A stretch of DNA of 36,086 nt from Streptomyces sp. CB01881 (GCF_002953255.1 NZ_CP026498.1:1031161-1067246), one strand, 5' to 3'; positions 7,548 through 17,687 are shown, numbered from the stretch's first letter. The notes: a model not told the origin generated them from the sequence alone. Numbers and translations: made by a program.

Positions 7548-8387
7548 GGACAGCCCGACCAGCGCGCCGAAGGCGCAGGACCGTTCACCACCCGGCTCAC
7601 CTGGCGCCCGCCGGGCGGCGGCACCGCCGTGTGGGAGTCACGACTCGCCCGGCGGCGCGGCCTCCTCGCCGTCCACCCTCCCGGCGCGCCCACCGGCCGG
7701 CACGCGAGCGCCGACGACGTCGCGATCGCCCGCCTGCGAAGGCTCAACGCCATCGCCGCGACCGCCTTCATCATCGGCGGCGCCCTCTTCGCGGCGGGTG
7801 CCGGCGTCGCGCAGTTCGGCTCCGGCGACGCCACCACCTGCGCCTCGCTCTACTTCGCCGGCGGCCTGTTCTTCAACACCGGCGGATACGTCTCGCTGCT
7901 CCAGGTCGTCAACGCACCCCGCCACGTCCCCGGAGGCGAGGGCCGGCTGGTCACCCACCGCTGGCGCTGGTGGAGCTACGAACCGACACGGGTCGACTGG
8001 CTGAGCGCGTTCGTCCTGTTCGCCGGAACCCTGGTGTTCGCCGTCAACCTGATCGACTCCTTCCTGCAAGGACTGAGCGTCCAGCAGGTCAACCGGCTGA
8101 TCTGGACCCCCGACGTCATCGGCTGCATCCTGTTCCTGGTCTCCGGCCACCTCGCCTTCGTCGAGATCTGCCACGGCCGACCCTGCGTCCGCCGCCGCAG
8201 CCTCGGCTGGTGGATCGTCGCCGTGAACCAGCTCGGTTCCGTCCTCTTCATGATCTCGGCGCTCGCCGCCTACACCCGCCCCGCGACCGACAGCCTCGTC
8301 AACGCCGACATCGCCAACTGGGGCACCCTCACCGGCGCCCTCTGCTTCTCCGTCGGCGGCATCCTCCAGCACCTCGAACGTCCCTGA
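7545..8387 (+). CDS. Six-span membrane protein, possibly YrhK-like
   Basis: A 280-residue protein with GTG start. After a soluble N-terminus (1-60) there are about six hydrophobic segments: 69-92, 101-122, 152-174, 190-208, 221-243 and 259-276. The paired pattern of Phe/Gly-rich helices and the YFAGGLFFNTGG and LVSGHLAFVEI segments recall YrhK-domain membrane proteins, whose function is unknown. No transporter signature or enzyme motif is visible. It is monocistronic by appearance, divergent from the AlkB-like gene and convergent with the TauE gene. Confidence 0.65.
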   Translation: MGQPDQRAEGAGPFTTRLTWRPPGGGTAVWESRLARRRGLLAVHPPGAPTGRHASADDVAIARLRRLNAIAATAFIIGGALFAAGAGVAQFGSGDATTCASLYFAGGLFFNTGGYVSLLQVVNAPRHVPGGEGRLVTHRWRWWSYEPTRVDWLSAFVLFAGTLVFAVNLIDSFLQGLSVQQVNRLIWTPDVIGCILFLVSGHLAFVEICHGRPCVRRRSLGWWIVAVNQLGSVLFMISALAAYTRPATDSLVNADIANWGTLTGALCFSVGGILQHLERP

Positions 8388-8432
8388 CGCGGCGCCCGGA
8401 CACTGTGAGCCGGGCGGTGCACGCGGGGCGAC

Positions 8433-8460
8433 GGGGACGGGGCGGTGGGGACGGGGCGGC
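8433..8460. repeat. 14-bp direct repeat with G-quadruplex pattern
   Basis: Two tandem copies, GGGGACGGGGCGGT and GGGGACGGGGCGGC, give four G4 runs with loops of 2, 4 and 2 nt on the + strand, in the 103-bp gap between convergent genes. Confidence 0.7.
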
Positions 8461-8490
8461 GCAGGCGGGCGGCGTCTGCGGATGACGCTG

Positions 8491-9378
8491 TCAGCTCAGG
8501 GCGTCGGCGAGCATGAGCGCGGCGACGGCCGACAGGGCGACGGCGAAGGCGCTCTGGAGGGCGCGGCCGCTGAGGCGGTCGGCCAGGCGTTTGCCGTCCC
8601 AGGCGCCCAGCACGGCCGCGGCGGTGAACGGCGCGACGACCGCCCAGTCGAGGCTGCCGGTCGCGCCGAGGCGGGGCAGCAGGGCTGCCAGCGCGCTGGC
8701 CGAGATCACCAGCAGGCTGGTGCCGACGGCCTCGGCCATGGTGAGGGCGAGGACGGAGACCAGGGCGGGGACGGCGAGGAAGCCGCCGCCGACGCCGAGC
8801 AGTCCGGTGACCGCGCCCAGGCCGGCGCCGGTGGTGACCGCCCGGAGCCCGGTGGGTTTCACCCCGGCGGCCGACTCACCCGTCACCACTGCCTCACCCG
8901 TCACGGCCCATCGGTTCGCCGCAACGGCCGGATCGGGCACGGTGGTTGCAGCCCGGGCCGTTGCGGCCACAGCAGGTGCGGCCACGGCGGATCCGGCCAC
9001 GGCGGGTCCGGACGTCTCCCGCCGGCCGGCCAGCATCCGCCAGGCCGCCAGGGCTGCCAGGACGGCGAAGCCGGCGGTGAGCAGCGCGGCCGGCAGGTGC
9101 GCGGAGAGCGTGCCGGCCACGGTGGCCGTCGGCAGCCCGGCCGCGGCGAACAGCAGCCCGGTGCGCCAGCGCACGCGCCCGGCCCGGGCGTGGGCGAGCA
9201 GCCCGGTCAGCGAGGTGACGGCGACGATCAGCAGGGCGGCGGTGCCGGCGTGGGCGGGGCTGAAGCCGAGCAGGTAGATCAGAGCCGGGACGGCGAGCAT
9301 GCTGCCGCCCCCGCCGAGGCCGCCCAGGGCCAGGCCGACCACGGCGCCTGCAGCCAGGGCGAGGACGAGCGTGGTCAT
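8491..9378 (-). CDS. TauE/SafE-family sulfite/sulfur-anion permease
   Basis: A 295-residue membrane protein made of two related halves, each opening with a Gly-rich first helix: GAVVGLALGGLGGGGSMLAVPALIYLLG near the N-terminus and GAGLGAVTGLLGVGGGFLAVPALVSVLAL in the second half. This duplicated G(x)GGG...VPAL pattern defines the TauE/SafE (DUF81) family of anion exporters, which move sulfite, thiosulfate or organosulfonates. The halves are joined by a roughly 60-residue low-complexity loop of AVAA/AVTGE repeats, longer than usual. ATG 9378 overlaps the upstream rhodanese stop as ATGA, so the two are translationally coupled. It probably exports sulfite or thiosulfate produced by the neighbouring persulfide dioxygenase and rhodanese. 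Confidence 0.85.
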   Translation of the reverse strand: MTTLVLALAAGAVVGLALGGLGGGGSMLAVPALIYLLGFSPAHAGTAALLIVAVTSLTGLLAHARAGRVRWRTGLLFAAAGLPTATVAGTLSAHLPAALLTAGFAVLAALAAWRMLAGRRETSGPAVAGSAVAAPAVAATARAATTVPDPAVAANRWAVTGEAVVTGESAAGVKPTGLRAVTTGAGLGAVTGLLGVGGGFLAVPALVSVLALTMAEAVGTSLLVISASALAALLPRLGATGSLDWAVVAPFTAAAVLGAWDGKRLADRLSGRALQSAFAVALSAVAALMLADALS

Positions 9379-9749
9379 ATGACCTGTCCGCCCGCGCCGT
9401 GCGCGGAGACGACCGGGAGCCCGGCTCCGGCCCAGGCCCGCATGCCGCCGGCCACGTTCACGGCGTCGACGCCCTGCGCGGCGAGCAGGGTGACGGCCTG
9501 CTGTGAGCGGTGGCCCGAGCGGCAGACGGCCAGCACGGTCCGTCCCGCCACGCCCGGCGGGAGCTCGCTGCCGAGGCTGAGCGCGGCGAGGACTCCGAGC
9601 GGCAGCGGGACGGCGGCGGGGGCGTGCCCGGCCGCGAACTCGTCCCGTTCGCGGACGTCGAGGAGGACGGCGAGGCCGGCCGAGAGCATCCGCTCGGCCT
9701 GGGCCGGATCGGCCTGGCGGGGAGCAGGCGGCTGGTGGGGCGGGAGCAT
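9375..9749 (-). CDS. Single-domain rhodanese
   Basis: From ATG 9749 the protein has 124 residues: a helix with ERMLSAGLAVLLDVRERDEFAAGHAPAAV, then the active-site loop VCRSGHRS with catalytic Cys, then the closing VNVAGGMRAWAGAGLPV. Rhodaneses carry sulfane sulfur as a Cys persulfide, here probably moving it between persulfides, thiosulfate and sulfite. A GGAGG lies 6 nt before ATG 9749, supporting this start. An in-frame ATG at 9974 inside the operator would add 75 Pro/Ala-rich residues and sits 6 nt after a TACGAT -10-like box, so a longer leaderless form is possible. Coupled to the TauE gene by ATGA. Confidence 0.9.
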   Translation of the reverse strand: MLPPHQPPAPRQADPAQAERMLSAGLAVLLDVRERDEFAAGHAPAAVPLPLGVLAALSLGSELPPGVAGRTVLAVCRSGHRSQQAVTLLAAQGVDAVNVAGGMRAWAGAGLPVVSAHGAGGQVI

Positions 9750-9966
9750 GGCGGCCTCCGGGGTGGCGCGGTACGGGAAGGGAAGGGAGCTGAAGGGAAG
9801 AGAGCTCTCGGCGGACCGGTCGACGGTGGCCGCGGCCGGGGCCGGGGCCGGGGCCGGAAGAGCGCGCCCGTCCTCGGGTGCCGGCAGGGCCGGAGCGGAC
9901 GGGTGGGGCGCGGCGGGGCCGACCCCCGGGTGGCGGCCGGCGTGGGCTGCCCTCTTGCCGTCGATA

Positions 9967-11863
<1,897 letters not shown>

Positions 11864-11970
11864 CGCGCCCACCGCAGCGGGAGACCGCGGGCGCGTCCGC
11901 TCGCCGCCCCGCCCGCCCGGACCCATCCGTTCAACGACCCCGGACACGCTCCGGAAGCCGGAGAGAAACC

Positions 11971-12360
11971 ATGGACCACGGCATCACCACCACCCTCGAC
12001 CTGCCCTTCGACGAAGCCGTGCGGCAGGTGCGCGACGCGCTCGCCGAGCAGGGCTTCGGCATCCTCACCGAGATCGACATGCAGGCGACACTGCGGGCCG
12101 GGCTGGGCGAGGAGATCGAGGACTACCTCGTCCTCGGCGCCTGCAACCCCCCGCTCGCCCACCGCGCACTCCAGGGCGACCGGCGCATCGGCCTGCTCCT
12201 GCCGTGCAACGTCGTGGTCCGCACCGTCGACGGCCGGACCGCGGTGGAGGCCATGGACCCACAGCTGATGGTCCAGGTCACCGGAGAGGCCGGACTCGGC
12301 GCCGTCGCCGACGAGGCGGCCGCCCGCCTGCGCGCCGCGCTGGACTCGCTCACCGCCTGA
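11971..12360 (+). CDS. DUF302 protein
   Basis: A 129-residue cytosolic protein of the DUF302 family (two-layer alpha/beta fold, function not settled). It starts MDHGITTTLDLPFDEAVRQVRDAL, with the family QGFGILTEIDMQATLRAGLG, YLVLGACNPPLAHRAL with a conserved Cys next to Asn-Pro-Pro, and LLLPCNVVVRT with a second conserved Cys. The two cysteines in CNPP and LPCN are typical of the family and could hold a sulfane sulfur or a metal (inference). ATG 11971 has GGAGAG upstream. It lies 107 bp after the repressor, probably in the same transcript, and is followed by a terminator. Confidence 0.85.
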   Translation: MDHGITTTLDLPFDEAVRQVRDALAEQGFGILTEIDMQATLRAGLGEEIEDYLVLGACNPPLAHRALQGDRRIGLLLPCNVVVRTVDGRTAVEAMDPQLMVQVTGEAGLGAVADEAAARLRAALDSLTA

Positions 12361-12372
12361 CCGGCGCTTCCG

Positions 12373-12396
12373 GGGCCCGCCCGCGCGGGCCCTTTT
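12373..12396 (+). terminator. Rho-independent-type terminator after DUF302
   Basis: GGGCCCGC / GCGGGCCC perfect 8-bp stem (12373-12380 and 12385-12392), 4-nt loop and a TTTT tail, 13 nt after the stop. Confidence 0.8.
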
Positions 12397-12410
12397 CCTG
12401 TACCTCCTCT

Positions 12411-12426
12411 ATACCCCCACCCGTAT
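12411..12426. promoter_or_regulatory. CsoR/CstR-type operator 4
   Basis: ATACCCCCACCCGTAT, 35 bp before the MMPL start codon and just after the DUF302 terminator, overlapping TATTTT (12424-12429). It suggests the transporter has its own repressed promoter. Confidence 0.75.
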
Positions 12427-12460
12427 TTTCGCGGGATCCCCCATCGCAACGGAGCCCCCC

Positions 12461-14656
12461 GTGCAACACCTCGACGCCCCCCTCCCCCGACCCTCCGCCA
12501 CACCGCCCGAACAGCGGGACCCGGCCGCCGGACCGCCGGACGCGGCACCGCGGCCCGGCCCGCTGGGCCGCCTGGGCGTCTGGTCCGTCCGTCACTTCAA
12601 GGCCGTGCTGGCCGGCTGGCTGCTGGTCGTGATCGGGCTCGGCGCCTTCGCCCCGCAGGTCACCAGCGCGCTGTCCGGCGCCGGCTGGCAGGCCGACGGC
12701 TCCGAGTCGGTGAAGGTCCGCCAGGTCGCCGAGCAGCACTTCGCCGGCAACGCCTCCTCCGCGCTCCAGATCGTGGTCAGTGCCGACCGGCCGGTCACCG
12801 AACCCGCCGTCCGGCGGGTCGTCGCCGAGGCGTCCGCGATCGCCGCCGCCGACCCCCGGGTCTCCACCGTCATCGCACCCCAGCCCGGTGCCACCATCAG
12901 CCCGGACGGCCGCACCGCCGTCCTGCTCGCCGGCGCCGCCGCCTCCCCCGACGACATGGTCCGCGCCGCCGACGACCTCAAGGGCCCGCTGAACAAGCTG
13001 TCGCGGGACGGCGTCACCGTGCACGCGACCGGCGCCTCCGTGCTGTGGAGCGACTTCAACAAGGCCAACCACGACGCCATGATGAAGTCCGAGATCATGT
13101 CCTGGCCGGTCACCCTGGCCATCCTCGTCCTCGCCTTCGGCTCGCTGGTCGCCGCCGGCCTGCCGCTCCTGCTCACCATGGCCGGACTCGCCGCGTCCGC
13201 CGGGTCGCTCGTCCTGATCAGCCATCTGTTCCCGGTGTCGGTCTGGGCGATGAACTTCGCCATGATGTTCGCCCTCGCCCTGGGAATCGACTACGCGCTG
13301 TTCATGGTCGTCCGGTTCCGCGCCGCCCGCACCGGGGGCTCCCGTGACCACACCCGGGCCGTGGCGCAGACCATGGACACCGCCGGCAAGGCCGTCCTGC
13401 TCTCCGGGGCGACCGTCCTGGTGAGCCTGTCCGCCGTCATGCTGGTGCCCTCCCCGGCGTTCAGGTCGATGGCCGGCGGCATCATGCTCGCCGTCCTGTT
13501 CGTCCTCGCCGCCACCCTGACCCTGCTGCCCGCCGTCCTCGGCAGGCTCGGCCACCGGGTCGACGCCCTCGCCCTGCCCTGGGCACGTTCCGCCGAGAGC
13601 CGCTCGCCGCGCTTCGCCGCCTGGGGCGAACGGCTGTGGAAGCACCCGCTGCGCTACGGGGCCCTCGCCCTCGCCGCGCTGATCGCCCTGGCCGCCCCCG
13701 TCGTCGGCCTGCGCACCGCGATGCCCTCCATCGCCGTCCTCCCCGAGGACGCCAGCGCGCGGGCGGGCTACACCGCCGTCCAGCAGGCCTTCGGTCCCGG
13801 CGCCCCGGGCACCCTGCAGATCCTCACCCCGGCCGCGAACGCCGCGGAGGTGAGCGCGCGCCTCGCCGACGCGCCCGGCATCGCCGGCACCATGCCCGCG
13901 ACCCCCGCCGCCGACGGCTCCGGCTGGTCGATGATCCAGGCCGTGCCCACCGTAGACCCCTCCAGCCCCGACCTCGCGCACACCGTGCACGCCCTGCGCG
14001 CCGACCTCCCCCCGGACACCCTGGTGGGCGGCGCGGCCGTGGAGAACCTCGACCTCCAGCACCTGCTGGCCGAGAAGACCCCGCTGGTCATCGGCGTCGT
14101 CATGGCCCTGGGCTTCCTGCTGCTGCTCGTCGCGCTGCGCGCACCACTGATCGCCGCCCTCGGCACCGCCGCGAGCCTGCTCTCCACCGGGGCCGCGTTC
14201 GGCGTCGCCCGCCTGGTCTTCCAGGACGGCCACGGCGCCGGCCTGCTCGGGTTCACCCCGCAGGGGTTCCTCGACGGCTGGGCACCGGTGTTCTTCTTCG
14301 CGATGATCTTCGCCATCGCGATGGACTACACGGTCTTCCTGCTCGCCTCCGCCAAGGAGCACTACGAGCGGACCGGCGACCCCCGCGAGGCCATGGTGGG
14401 CGCCCTCGCCCACTCCGGCCGGGTGGTCTTCGCAGCGGCCGGCGTGATGGTCGCGGTGTTCTTCACCTTCGCCCTGTCCGGCCCGCTGCCGCCCAAGGAG
14501 ATGGGCATCGTCCTCGGCGTCGCCGTCCTGCTCGACGCCGCCCTGGTCCGGCTGGTCCTGCTGCCGGTCCTCCTGCGCCTGACCGGGCGCGCCGCCTGGC
14601 ACACCCCGGCCTGGCTGGACCGCGTGCTGCCGAGGATCTCCTTCTCCCACGACTGA
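12461..14656 (+). CDS. MMPL-family (RND) transporter
   Basis: A 731-residue inner-membrane protein with two repeats of the MMPL fold: one transmembrane helix near 47-68, a large extracytoplasmic domain, a five-helix bundle (about 207-365), then helix 403-420, a second porter domain and a second bundle (about 545-710). The proton-relay motifs GIDYALFMVVRFR (about 275) and AMDYTVFLLASAKEHYE (about 620) are intact, so proton-driven export is expected. Relatives export lipids, siderophores or toxic compounds. GTG 12461 is the start. Its own CstR-type operator and the sulfur-gene context suggest export of a sulfur-stress or thiol-related compound, which is inference; no accessory MmpS is seen. Confidence 0.85.
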   Translation: MQHLDAPLPRPSATPPEQRDPAAGPPDAAPRPGPLGRLGVWSVRHFKAVLAGWLLVVIGLGAFAPQVTSALSGAGWQADGSESVKVRQVAEQHFAGNASSALQIVVSADRPVTEPAVRRVVAEASAIAAADPRVSTVIAPQPGATISPDGRTAVLLAGAAASPDDMVRAADDLKGPLNKLSRDGVTVHATGASVLWSDFNKANHDAMMKSEIMSWPVTLAILVLAFGSLVAAGLPLLLTMAGLAASAGSLVLISHLFPVSVWAMNFAMMFALALGIDYALFMVVRFRAARTGGSRDHTRAVAQTMDTAGKAVLLSGATVLVSLSAVMLVPSPAFRSMAGGIMLAVLFVLAATLTLLPAVLGRLGHRVDALALPWARSAESRSPRFAAWGERLWKHPLRYGALALAALIALAAPVVGLRTAMPSIAVLPEDASARAGYTAVQQAFGPGAPGTLQILTPAANAAEVSARLADAPGIAGTMPATPAADGSGWSMIQAVPTVDPSSPDLAHTVHALRADLPPDTLVGGAAVENLDLQHLLAEKTPLVIGVVMALGFLLLLVALRAPLIAALGTAASLLSTGAAFGVARLVFQDGHGAGLLGFTPQGFLDGWAPVFFFAMIFAIAMDYTVFLLASAKEHYERTGDPREAMVGALAHSGRVVFAAAGVMVAVFFTFALSGPLPPKEMGIVLGVAVLLDAALVRLVLLPVLLRLTGRAAWHTPAWLDRVLPRISFSHD

Positions 14657-14670
14657 CCATCCGCCCCGGC

Positions 14671-14747
14671 GCGTGTCGGCGGGACCGTGTGACGCGGTCC
14701 CGCAGACACGCGTCGGGCCGTGTCGGACGATGTCCGACACGGCCCGA
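14671..14747. terminator. Double hairpin between convergent genes
   Basis: First hairpin: GCGTGTC...GACACGC outer arms (14671-14677, 14705-14711) and CGGGACCG/CGGTCCCG inner arms. Second: a perfect 16-bp stem (14713-14728 with 14732-14747) with a GAT loop. It can serve both the MMPL gene and the 14781 gene. Confidence 0.8.
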
Positions 14748-14780
14748 TCCGACCGGCGCCCGCCCTTCGGCGGTGGCCCT

Positions 14781-14948
14781 TCAGCGCCGGCCCAGGAGCC
14801 TGGCCAGGAACCCGCCGCCCTTACCGGCGCTCCGGTCGCACGCACAGCGGTCGGCCTTGCGCACCCCGGCCAGCACCTGCTCGACGTGCATCCCGCACCC
14901 CGCATAGCCCGCCTTGCCACAGCTGCGGCACACCGTACGTCGACACAT
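14781..14948 (-). CDS. 55-residue Cys-rich small protein
   Basis: The protein starts MCRRTVCRSCGKAGYAGCGM and continues HVEQVLAGVRKADRCACDRS with a Gly/Arg tail. Its seven cysteines include C-x4-C-x2-C, a GCG and a late C-x-C, the pattern of a small zinc- or metal-binding knuckle; similar tiny proteins with CRxCGK...AGCGxHVEQVL are widespread in actinobacteria without assigned function. AAGGAG 6 nt upstream of ATG 14948 supports the start. An operator nearly identical to that of the repressor gene lies 50 bp upstream over a TATATT -10. Membership in the sulfur regulon suggests a sulfane-sulfur or metal buffer, which is inference. Confidence 0.8.
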   Translation of the reverse strand: MCRRTVCRSCGKAGYAGCGMHVEQVLAGVRKADRCACDRSAGKGGGFLARLLGRR

Positions 14949-14998
14949 CGCATGACTCCTTGCCTCACGGCCCCGCGGCGGGGCACCTTCCCTCCAAT

Positions 14999-15014
14999 AT
15001 ACCGGGAGGGGTAT
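14999..15014. promoter_or_regulatory. CsoR/CstR-type operator 5
   Basis: ATACCGGGAGGGGTAT on the + strand; read on the minus strand with its flanks it matches operator 3 closely and overlaps TATATT (minus strand 15001-14996), a -10 for the Cys-rich gene. The rest of 15015-15231 shows nothing further. Confidence 0.8.
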
Positions 15015-15231
15015 TTTTCCGGCCGCCGGGACGCCGGCCTCCCGGGCCACCCGCCGCCCCGACGCGGAACACCGGCCCGGCCGCCGTCGAGGACCCGGCG
15101 TCGGGCCCGGCCCGGAGACTGCCCGGCGGCCGGGTGGGCGGGCAGCGCCGGGCCCTGTTCGTCCGGAGGGCCCGGCACCCTTGCCGGAGGCCGTGGGCGG
15201 GACGCGCCCGGCCACCCGGCCGCCGGGCGGC

Positions 15232-16764
15232 TCAGTGCAGGACGGTGACGGGCGGTTCGCCGCCGGTGCCGTCGTGGGCGACGAGAACGAAGCGGCCCCC
15301 GGCGACGGGCCACAGGACCACCGGGTCGATCCGGGTGTGCCCGGGGACCGACTGCTTGGACTGCCGGCTCCCGGTCGGGGCGGCGAAGTGGTAGAGCGAG
15401 TTGTCGTGGGTCAGCGCCCACACCGTGTCACCGTCCGCGGCGACGCCTTCGACCGACTCGTCCACGCCCGCGGTCCACCGCTGGGTGCCGTCGGCCAGGG
15501 AGAAGGCGACCAGCCGTCCGGTGCCCCGTCGGCGGGTGCCGTGGGCGGTCGCCTCGAAGGTGATGTCGTCCGGCTTCACCGCCGGAGCGACGAGCAGGTC
15601 CCCGACCACCACCGCGCCGTAGGCGGGCCGGGCGGGGAAGGTGTCGTCGAGTCCCGATCCCGGTTGGACGACCAGGTCGAACTCGGGGCCGGAGACCGGG
15701 ACGGTGGAGCGCAGGCGGCCGTCCCGGGCGTAGCCGAGCACGGCATGGGTGCCGCGGCCGGCCTCCTCGTCCACCCAGAGCGTGACCGGGTCGGCGGCGA
15801 GCAGGGCGAGGCCCTTGAGCCGGCTGGTGACCGGGAGTTCGGTGTGCGTCTGCTCCCGGCCGTCCGCCGGTCGCAGCGTCCGCAGGACGGGGGCCGTCTC
15901 CCCGCAGCGGGCGACGGTCACCACGGCGGCCGGGGCCCCGGCCAGGGCGACCGGGGTGCAGCCGGGCTCGGTGCGGGTCTGCCAGAGCGTCCTGCCGTCG
16001 GCGAGGGCGGCCGCCCGCCAGCCCCCGTTCTCCTGGAGCACGGCCAGCCCGCCCGCGATGGCGGCGGTTGCGGCGACGGCGTCGTCGCCGGACCGGCCGG
16101 GCGCGTCCACGGACGTTGCCCAGCGGGCCGTGCCGGTGGCCAGGCCGAGGGCGGTCACGGTGGCGCAGGGCTTGCCGTGCGCGCTGTGGCCGACCAGGCC
16201 GACGCCGTCGCCGGTGGCCTCGCTCATGGTGCACACGGTGTCCTGGCCGGGCGGGGTCCACCGCCAGGCGACCTCGCCGGTGTCGACGCGGTAGCCGACG
16301 ACGGCGTCGGCGCGGGCGCGGACCAGGATGCCGCCGTCGAGCCAGGCGCCGATCCCCCGGGCGTCGGAGGGCCGGTCCGGCTGCGCCTGCCAGACCGCTC
16401 CGACTTCCACGTCGTGCTCGTAGGGAAAGGTCACGACCGCCAGGAGCACCCCCGCCAGCGCGGCCGCCGCGGCGGGCCGGCGGCCCGTCTTGACGGCGCG
16501 GTAGAGCCCCCAGGGGGCGAACGGCATCAGGTTCACCATGATCCCGACCAGGAACAGCACGGCGGCCGCGTCCCCGCCGTTCCCCGTCCCGATGGCGACG
16601 AACGCGATGACCGGCTCGGCAACGCCGACCGCCGCCAGCAGGGCCCCCATGGCCGGCCGGATCCACCGGGACACCCCGCGAGCGGGCTCCGGCCCGTCGC
16701 CCCCCGCCGGCGTCCCGTCCGGTCCGTCGTCCGGCATCTCCTCCGGCCTGCGGTCCTCGATCAT
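15232..16764 (-). CDS. Membrane-anchored PQQ-like beta-propeller protein
   Basis: A 510-residue protein. After a charged cytosolic start (MIEDRRPEEMPDDG) come about three hydrophobic segments (about 37-60, 67-88, 96-112), then an extracytoplasmic beta-propeller. Blade motifs such as GYRVDTGEVAWRWT, LGLATGTARWATSV, ALADGRTLWQTRT and FSLADGTQRWTAGVD are the typical A/L-D-x-G-x-x-x-W units of PQQ-enzyme-like repeats. No quinoprotein catalytic residues are visible, so a scaffold or sensor role is more likely than dehydrogenase activity. ATG 16764 is preceded by GGGGGAG at 6 nt. Not obviously part of an operon. Confidence 0.8.
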   Translation of the reverse strand: MIEDRRPEEMPDDGPDGTPAGGDGPEPARGVSRWIRPAMGALLAAVGVAEPVIAFVAIGTGNGGDAAAVLFLVGIMVNLMPFAPWGLYRAVKTGRRPAAAAALAGVLLAVVTFPYEHDVEVGAVWQAQPDRPSDARGIGAWLDGGILVRARADAVVGYRVDTGEVAWRWTPPGQDTVCTMSEATGDGVGLVGHSAHGKPCATVTALGLATGTARWATSVDAPGRSGDDAVAATAAIAGGLAVLQENGGWRAAALADGRTLWQTRTEPGCTPVALAGAPAAVVTVARCGETAPVLRTLRPADGREQTHTELPVTSRLKGLALLAADPVTLWVDEEAGRGTHAVLGYARDGRLRSTVPVSGPEFDLVVQPGSGLDDTFPARPAYGAVVVGDLLVAPAVKPDDITFEATAHGTRRRGTGRLVAFSLADGTQRWTAGVDESVEGVAADGDTVWALTHDNSLYHFAAPTGSRQSKQSVPGHTRIDPVVLWPVAGGRFVLVAHDGTGGEPPVTVLH

Positions 16765-16927
16765 GTCCGACTCCCCCGTGTCGCCGCCGTCTGCGGCGGC
16801 GGCGCAGAGGCAACCTACCGAAGATCACAGCACGCCACGATGGCGAAGTACCCGATCACGGCAGGGATTTGCCTGATCTTGACGCGGGCCGGAGCGGCCG
16901 GGCGGTCGCCGGCCGGTCCACCCGGCG

Positions 16928-17434
16928 TCAGGCCGCGACGAGGCTCAGCGGGTCCGCGCTCCAGTCGGCGCTCCGGAGCTCCTTCAGCAGTTCGGACGGG
17001 GGGACCGTCACCACGGTGCAGGCCGCGTGGGCCTGGCAGTAGCGGCTCACCGAGGGCCGCAGGATCCGGGGCAGGCGGCCGCGCCGTCCGGCGCCCACCA
17101 CCAGCAGGTCGTCCGGGCGGTCGGCGACCGCCACCAGGGCCCGGCCGGCGTCGGCCCGCAGCACCATCGGCTCGATCCGGACGCCCTCCGGGTATCCGCC
17201 GAAGGCCTGCTCGAAGGCCTCGTCGAGCCGCTCGCGGGCCGCCTGCGCCCAGAGCCGTGCCAGCGGCGGGCACGGCTGGGCGCGGTAGGCCGGCTCGCCG
17301 CCGACCGGGGTCCAGGCGATCACGGGGACGAGGACGGCTCCGCGGAACACGGCCTCCTCCACGGCGCGGTGCAGGGCGGCCAGGTTGGCCAGCGAGCCAC
17401 TGATTCCGACGATTACCCGAGTACCCTCGGTCAT
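16928..17434 (-). CDS. Universal stress protein family
   Basis: A 168-residue UspA-fold protein starting MTEGTRVIVGISGSLANLAALHRAVEEA, a nucleotide-binding beta1 loop with the usual Asp replaced by Ser/Gly (VGISGS). The second signature VVGAGRRGRLPRILRPSVSRYC corresponds to G-x2-G-x9-G-S/T but the last Gly is Val, so ATP binding may be weak. Ends with CTVVTVPP plus an unusual 25-residue tail. Two ATG codons lie close; the second (17434) is preferred because GGAAG sits 9-10 nt before it but directly abuts the first (17443). A near-consensus promoter lies upstream. Likely a cytosolic stress-response protein. Confidence 0.85.
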   Translation of the reverse strand: MTEGTRVIVGISGSLANLAALHRAVEEAVFRGAVLVPVIAWTPVGGEPAYRAQPCPPLARLWAQAARERLDEAFEQAFGGYPEGVRIEPMVLRADAGRALVAVADRPDDLLVVGAGRRGRLPRILRPSVSRYCQAHAACTVVTVPPSELLKELRSADWSADPLSLVAA

Positions 17435-17471
17435 GACTCTCATCTTCCTTCGAATCGCAGGTGGTTTCGGG

Positions 17472-17501
17472 ATTATAGCCAGCTATTCACATGCATGGCA
17501 A
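17472..17501 (-). promoter_or_regulatory. Strong promoter of the stress-protein gene
   Basis: On the minus strand TTGCCA (17501-17496), 18-nt spacer, TATAAT (17477-17472), a perfect sigma-70-type -10, rare in such GC-rich DNA. Expected start near 17465, leader about 30 nt. Confidence 0.65.
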
Positions 17502-17625
17502 CCAGATCCACCTGGGATCACGCAATCACCCCCAGCCTCGACCCCCCGTCGGCGATACGCCGGCCGGGAGGTCGGGAGCGCGGGATGAGTCAGGGTCATG
17601 TCAAGCCTGTGGAGCGGAAACGGCT

Positions 17626-17660
17626 CGTCCCCGGCCCACTGGAGGGGCGGGCCGGGGACG
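17626..17660 (-). terminator. Hairpin terminator after the NCS1 permease gene
   Basis: CGTCCCCGGCCC (17626-17637) pairs perfectly over 12 bp with 17649-17660 around an 11-nt loop, 28 bp past the permease stop. Confidence 0.7.
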
Positions 17661-17687
17661 CAGGGTGCGAGACGGTGCCGGCCGGCC

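Noticed and set aside
12350..15421. Very long minus-strand open frame across the MMPL gene
   Set aside because: Gly/Glu/Asp-rich shadow of the MMPL and neighbouring genes; no RBS, motifs or family features.
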